DNA from: Kiritimatiellota bacterium
Lineage (GTDB): Bacteria; Verrucomicrobiota; Lentisphaeria; Victivallales; JAADHT01
Reading direction: 5' to 3'
DNA: 36,788 nucleotides
Assembly (NCBI GenBank): GCA_030590505.1
Contig: JAUUYH010000002.1
Span: 1-36,788, forward strand
Made by a program: the position numbers and the translations under genes. Below, one piece after another: positions 35,772 through 36,788 of the stretch. The notes beneath the pieces are model-generated. The model was not told where the DNA came from. It made no database searches and saw nothing but the letters and a program-made list of their open reading frames with translations. Position 1 is the first letter of the stretch. Every line of letters begins with the position of its first letter.

Positions 35772-36788
35772 CAGAAAAATAGTTATCAACGTAACAATGG
35801 TCGGAATTATTCTGCTTCTAACAAGTTCAATTGTCAGAACTGGCGCATCGTTATATCTTCCAGCACTTCCCATTATCGGTCAGGATTTAGATATTTCGGA
35901 TGCAACAATGAGTCTGACCATTACGGTATATTTTGCTGCATTCTCATTTTTTGTATTTCTTACAGGTCCTTTTTCTGATGCGTTCGGCCGACGACGCCTT
36001 ATTCTACTTGGAGTTTTGATTTTTATCATTGGCTCGTTCCTCTGTGGGTTAGCAACATCAGCATCTTATCTCATTGTCGGACGCATCTGCCAGGCAATCG
36101 GTGCAAGTATGATTCCAGGAACTGCACGTGCAATGATCCGTGATGTTGGAAATGACACACAGGTTATATCTCTGATGGGGTGGATGGCAATCTTGGGAGG
36201 AGTGATGATGATTGCCGCTCCAATTATGGGAGGAGTTATTACAGAGCATCTTACATGGCGTTATAATTTTCACTTTCTCGTTGCATTCTCTATCTTTGTT
36301 TTTGCTATCCTTATTATGAAGTTACCGGAGACTCTTATTCGAGAGAAAAGGATAAAGCTGCACCCATCAAAGACATTTAAAACTTACGGGAATATCATTA
36401 TTTCTCCAAGTTTTTCTCTCGTCGTTATGCCGATTGTTGTATGCTATGCAGTGCAGGGAGCTTATCTTGCGGCGGCTCCATTTATTTTCATCAAGGGTTT
36501 TAAATTAACTCCGACTCAATTCGGGCTGACAAATATCTGTATCGTTATAGCTCTCCTCATCGGACGTCATCTGTCCATAAAGTCAACAAAAAAATACTCT
36601 CCATCGACAGCATATATGATCGGTGCCTCAATCGTCTTTGCTGCGGGTGCGTTTTTTGCGATAATCGCAATTTACCAACTATACAATATCCACATACTGC
36701 TTTTGGGAATCTCCATCTTCGGACTAGGCTTCGGAATCGTCGCTCCCATAGGAATGAAGTCGTCAATCACAACTTTCAGAAAAACAAG
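35764..36788 (+). CDS. MFS transporter, Bcr/CflA-like, truncated by window edge
   Basis: ATG at 35764 overlaps the EamA stop; reads MDNRKIVINVTMVGIILLLTSSIVRTGASLYLPALPIIGQDL...GPFSDAFGRRRLILLG...GRICQAIGASMIPGTARAMIRD; not in the ORF track because it runs off the end. Confidence 0.9.
   Translation, partial: MDNRKIVINVTMVGIILLLTSSIVRTGASLYLPALPIIGQDLDISDATMSLTITVYFAAFSFFVFLTGPFSDAFGRRRLILLGVLIFIIGSFLCGLATSASYLIVGRICQAIGASMIPGTARAMIRDVGNDTQVISLMGWMAILGGVMMIAAPIMGGVITEHLTWRYNFHFLVAFSIFVFAILIMKLPETLIREKRIKLHPSKTFKTYGNIIISPSFSLVVMPIVVCYAVQGAYLAAAPFIFIKGFKLTPTQFGLTNICIVIALLIGRHLSIKSTKKYSPSTAYMIGASIVFAAGAFFAIIAIYQLYNIHILLLGISIFGLGFGIVAPIGMKSSITTFRKT

Overview
Window of about 36.8 kb from an AT-rich bacterial chromosome. 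Gene content suggests the PVC superphylum, possibly Lentisphaerota-like: eukaryote-like Ser/Thr kinases, FHA proteins, a Chlamydia-style giant GreA, RNase HIII and charged tails on ribosomal proteins. This placement is an inference; no search was run. Most ORFs are ordinary chromosomal genes: a CBS/CorC protein; a packed Ser/Thr kinase - NtrC-type regulator - lipoprotein - GreA operon; a UDPGP-family pyrophosphorylase; FHA; RecQ; HypB/HypA; an RpiB-GlyA fusion; a YwlE-like phosphatase; ExbB/ExbD/TPR; rpmJ-rpsM-rpsK-rpoA-rplQ; an FHA-kinase; RNase HIII; ECF sigma/anti-sigma; and EamA and MFS transporters. No CRISPR array, rRNA, tRNA or complete transposase was found. The most unusual signals lie outside the gene list. 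(1) A highly iterated interrupted palindrome TGCGA-N3-TCGCA has 11 exact copies and several 9/10 copies, in both coding and intergenic DNA, clustered in recQ-hypBA-glyA and in rnhC-MFS. (2) An 87-bp intergenic repeat occurs twice in inverted orientation around a 7.5-kb block. (3) A 48-bp self-complementary intergenic repeat has one diverged relative. (4) A third dispersed intergenic repeat pair is present. (5) A 203-bp MITE-like element has 13-bp perfect terminal inverted repeats. Several intergenic regions are mosaics of these families.
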